The translations under genes and the position numbers were made by a program. A stretch of 15,024 nucleotides of DNA from contig DATJZH010000195.1 in assembly GCA_035499215.1 (NCBI GenBank), forward strand, positions 1 through 15,024, read 5' to 3'. The DNA comes from DATJZH01 sp035499215 (lineage in GTDB: Bacteria > Actinomycetota > Actinomycetes > Streptosporangiales > Streptosporangiaceae). Within the stretch, counting starts at the first letter, position 1; the number at the start of each line of letters is the position of its first letter. Below, one piece after another: positions 12,503-15,024 of the stretch. The notes below the pieces were generated by a model. The model ran no database searches, had not been told where the DNA came from, and saw nothing but the letters and a program-made list of their open reading frames with translations.

Positions 12503-14416
12503 TCAGGAGGCGCGGCGTGGCTGCGCGCTGGCGCTGATCACGGCACGGGCCCTTGCCGCCCGCACCGCGTCGGAGAGCGTGTGGATGTCGTAGGCGCCGT
12601 GGTGCCGTTTGCCGTTGATGAAGAAGGTCGGCGTGCCGGAGACGCCGCTGAGGTCAGCGGAGTCCACGTCTGCGGCGATCTTGGCATCCGCGGCGCGGCT
12701 GCGCAGGTCGGCGGTGAACTGCTCGGTGTTCAGGCTGAGCTCGCCGGCGTACCGGATCAGGTCCCTGGCCGTCAGCGCGCCCTGGTGGTTGAGTAGCTGG
12801 TCGTGCATCTGCCAGAACTTGCCCTGCCTCGCCGCGGCCTCGGCGCCCTCGGCTGCGAGCAGCGCGTGCGGGTGCACGTCGGTGAGCGGCAGGTGCCGCC
12901 ACACGTAGCGCAGGTCGCCGGAGCCGGCGAGCAGTTCCCGTACCACCGGCTCGGCCTGGCCGCAGTAAGGGCATTCGAAGTCGGCGTACTCCACCAGCGT
13001 GACCGGTGCCTTGTCCGGCCCGCGCATGTGGTCGTGGTCCGGGTCGACCGGTACCGCGAGGTCGATGATGGTTTCGGCGGTGCCCAGCAGCGCGCGGAGC
13101 CGCAGTCGTTTCGGCAGCTTCGCGGTGACCCTGAAGACGACCCAGGTCAGGGCCGATGCGCACACTGCGGCGGACAGGACGCCCACCTTCGCCTCGGCCA
13201 GCTGCGTGCCATGGAACGCAAGCGAGGCGATCAGCAGGGACACGACGAAGCCGATGCCAGCGATGACCCCGGCGCCGGTTACTGCCGCCCAGCCGACCGG
13301 GGGGCGGATCCGGCCGCGGCTGACCCGGGTCAGGAGCCAGGCCGCCCCGGCGGTGCCGGCCGGCTTCCCGATGATGTAGCCGAGCAGGATCCCGAGCGTG
13401 ACCGGCGAGGTGAAGGCGCGGGCCAGGAAGCTCCCGCTGACTGTGATCCCCGCGTTCGCCAGGGCGAACAGCGGCACGATCAGGTAGCTCGTCCAGGGAT
13501 GGAAAAGCTGCTGCAGCCGGTCGTTCGGCGAGATCGCGGTCCGCACGCTTTCCCGCGCGTCGCGGGCCAGTTCCGGGGTGGGCTGCTCGCGGAACAGCCG
13601 GAACGAATCAGACGCTTGCCCCAGGTCGCTCCGCGACGCGGGGTAGGCCAGCGCCAGCAGCCCCATAGCCAGTCCGACCACCACGGGGTCAACGCCGGAC
13701 TTGAAGAACGCGATCCAGGCCGCCAGCCCCAGCAGCAGGTAGGCCGCGCCGCTGCGGATGCCCCGTCCGCGCGCCACGATCACGAGACCGAGGACGGCCA
13801 GGCCGACACCCAGCGCCGTCAGGTCGATGCGGCCGCTGTACACCAGCGCGATGACCACGATCCCGGCCACGTCATCGACTATCGCGAACGTGAGCAGATA
13901 GGTGCGTACCCGATCGGGTACGCCCCGGCCGACCAGAGCCAGCAGGCCGAGCGCGAACGCGGTGTCGGTGGACATCGCCGTGCCCCAGCCGGACGCCGAT
14001 GCGCGGCCGGCATTGACGGCCAGGTAGATCGCGACCGGCACGATCATCCCGCCCAGGCCGACTAGCAGCGGAAGTGCCAGCCGCCGCCGCTCGCGCAGCT
14101 CGCCCATGTCGAACTCGCGGCGTGCCTCCAGGCCGATCACCAGGAAGAAGAACGTCATCAGCCCGGAGTTCACCCAGCCGAGCAAGCTATCTGCCAGGCT
14201 TGCCGTGCCCAGCCGGATCGACAGTTCAGTCTGCCATGTCGCGGAATACCCGGACGAGTCAATGTTCGCCCAGGCCACCGCCGTCAGCGTGGCCGCGAGC
14301 AGGACCGCCGAGCTACCGGTCTCGGTGCGCAGAAACTGGCGAAGGGGCGTCTCCAGGCTCCGCGCCCATGCCGTGCGCAGCGAGAACAGCGAGGGCGGAG
14401 AGCCGGACTCGGTCAT
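12503..14416 (-). CDS. nhaA: Na+/H+ antiporter NhaA fused to a DsbA-like thioredoxin domain
   Basis: A 637-residue protein. Residues about 25-432 are a full NhaA: GLEARREFDMGELRERRR (95-112), STDTAFALGLLAL (149-161, D151 matching E. coli Asp133), FAIVDDVAGI (177-186, D181-D182 matching the ion-binding Asp163/Asp164) and GKPAG (350-354) in the conserved lysine helix. Residues about 465-625 are a DsbA/thioredoxin-fold oxidoreductase with C482-P-Y-C485 and the cis-proline loop SGTPTFFING (593-602, P596). NhaA exchanges 2 H+ for 1 Na+ in E. coli and both its ends are cytoplasmic there. By that topology the CPYC domain would face the cytosol, suggesting thiol-redox control of, or a separate role beside, the antiporter. 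Such fusions are known in actinomycetes. The ribosome binding site before ATG 14416 is weak. Confidence 0.93.
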   Translation of the reverse strand: MTESGSPPSLFSLRTAWARSLETPLRQFLRTETGSSAVLLAATLTAVAWANIDSSGYSATWQTELSIRLGTASLADSLLGWVNSGLMTFFFLVIGLEARREFDMGELRERRRLALPLLVGLGGMIVPVAIYLAVNAGRASASGWGTAMSTDTAFALGLLALVGRGVPDRVRTYLLTFAIVDDVAGIVVIALVYSGRIDLTALGVGLAVLGLVIVARGRGIRSGAAYLLLGLAAWIAFFKSGVDPVVVGLAMGLLALAYPASRSDLGQASDSFRLFREQPTPELARDARESVRTAISPNDRLQQLFHPWTSYLIVPLFALANAGITVSGSFLARAFTSPVTLGILLGYIIGKPAGTAGAAWLLTRVSRGRIRPPVGWAAVTGAGVIAGIGFVVSLLIASLAFHGTQLAEAKVGVLSAAVCASALTWVVFRVTAKLPKRLRLRALLGTAETIIDLAVPVDPDHDHMRGPDKAPVTLVEYADFECPYCGQAEPVVRELLAGSGDLRYVWRHLPLTDVHPHALLAAEGAEAAARQGKFWQMHDQLLNHQGALTARDLIRYAGELSLNTEQFTADLRSRAADAKIAADVDSADLSGVSGTPTFFINGKRHHGAYDIHTLSDAVRAARARAVISASAQPRRAS

Positions 14417-15024
14417 TCCAGGATTCTCTCGTGCCCCGCGCCAGCACGCGATGCCGAGCCGGACCCGGCGCTGATCGCACGGGCCGCTTCGCTGGCATGG
14501 CGGCGGGATCTTGGCGGCGGACGGTCCGTGCGAGGTTCCGCCAGGCTTTGAGCGTTACCTTGAGCGGTCCAGGGAAGGGTTACAAGCGAGGCTGCAGCTG
14601 GCCTGACTCAACGGCGAGGCAGCCGGCTCGCCTCGGCTGGTGAGCGCCATGGGCACCGTTCACAGGACCGGCACCGGCTGCGAGACCGTCAGCCCGGGCC
14701 AGGCCGTCGTCGCCTATCTGGCCGAACTCGCGGGTGAATGCAGGACCTGCCGCGAACCCCGCACTGTTTCGCCGAAGCTGCGCGGACGAGGCGGACGCGC
14801 TCTCGTCGGCTAACTGACCGAATACCCGGGCCGGGTGGTGGCGGGGCTGGCCTGCGCCGAACCACCGGATGCCGCGGTGGCTGCGCCACCCGGTCAGCCG
14901 AGGTAACGCAGTGATGGCCAGATGGCTGGCCAGCTCCCGGATGGCTGCGCGCAGATCCACACCGGCTCGCCCTGCTCGTCATCGTCAACGCCCACGTGGT
15001 TGTTCAGGCTCGCGACCTGCCGGA
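14417..15024. other. Region upstream of nhaA without a convincing complete gene
   Basis: These 608 bases contain only short overlapping frames with no good family match. They include a plus-strand 54-codon frame (ATG 14649 to TAA 14813) with a Cys pair (ECRTCRE) but no strong ribosome binding site, an inverted repeat CGGAC-G-GTCCG (14518-14528), and TGGCCA-N6-TGGCCA near 14925. The nhaA promoter should lie in the left part, but I see no clear -35/-10. The right end may hold the tail of another minus-strand gene. Confidence 0.6.
14894..15024 (-). CDS. Possible C-terminal end of a minus-strand gene running off the right edge
   Basis: A minus-strand frame enters from the right edge and ends at TGA (14896-14894), giving 42 residues that begin RQVASLNNHVG and end WPSLRYLG. 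Composition is ordinary (three Trp, several acids, low Arg) and third positions are mostly G or C, unlike the Arg-rich shadow frames nearby. I recognise no domain. With only 42 residues visible the call is tentative; it could be chance. Confidence 0.25.
   Translation of the reverse strand, partial: RQVASLNNHVGVDDDEQGEPVWICAQPSGSWPAIWPSLRYLG

Noticed and set aside
12803..14065. 420-residue plus-strand open frame
   Set aside because: Antisense to nhaA, Arg/Asp/Gln-rich, no hydrophobic core or family motif.
14649..14813. 54-codon plus-strand frame with a CxxC pair
   Set aside because: No good ribosome binding site, no family resemblance, and such frames are frequent in this base composition.

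Overview
The window is about 70% GC, with strongly GC-biased third codon positions, GTG starts at several genes, and Ser/Thr-kinase/FHA signalling genes. This points to a high-GC actinomycete (Actinomycetota). Nothing here fixes the genus. I saw no rRNA, tRNA, CRISPR array or intact insertion sequence.

Left part (1-8535, all plus strand): a signalling cluster. It opens with the C-terminal part of a membrane Ser/Thr kinase whose extracellular half is a seven-module YVTN-type beta-propeller. A 691-base gap follows, holding a GntR/HutC-like palindrome, a possible 35-codon ORF, and a palindrome next to an 18-bp tandem repeat. Then come five genes in a row: an unusual two-Rossmann FAD/NAD(P) oxidoreductase, a four-helix membrane protein, a protein with an unassigned N-terminal domain plus zinc-ribbon plus FHA domain, a CPA2 cation:proton antiporter with a universal-stress-like cytosolic tail, and a soluble non-RD Ser/Thr kinase. 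Two junctions overlap by 4 bp (GTGA) and the other two gaps are about 45-50 bp, so the five probably form one operon. The obvious reading (inference) is a phospho-relay: a kinase phosphorylates a target and the FHA protein reads the phosphothreonine, coupling this to membrane ion exchange and redox chemistry.

Right part (8874-14416): a stress/metabolism group. A CoA-disulfide-reductase-type flavoprotein (plus strand, possibly leaderless) converges on a GH15 glycosidase/trehalase-type gene (minus strand). Upstream of the latter, also on the minus strand, lies an NhaA Na+/H+ antiporter fused to a C-terminal DsbA-like CPYC thioredoxin domain. The window therefore carries two unrelated Na+/H+-type antiporters and two flavin oxidoreductases, suggesting shared roles in ion, pH and redox stress. 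The last 608 bases hold no convincing complete gene; a short minus-strand reading frame runs in from the right edge.

Most worth following up: the oxidoreductase/membrane/FHA/antiporter/kinase cluster, whose first three members I cannot assign to a characterised function, and its repeat-bearing upstream region.
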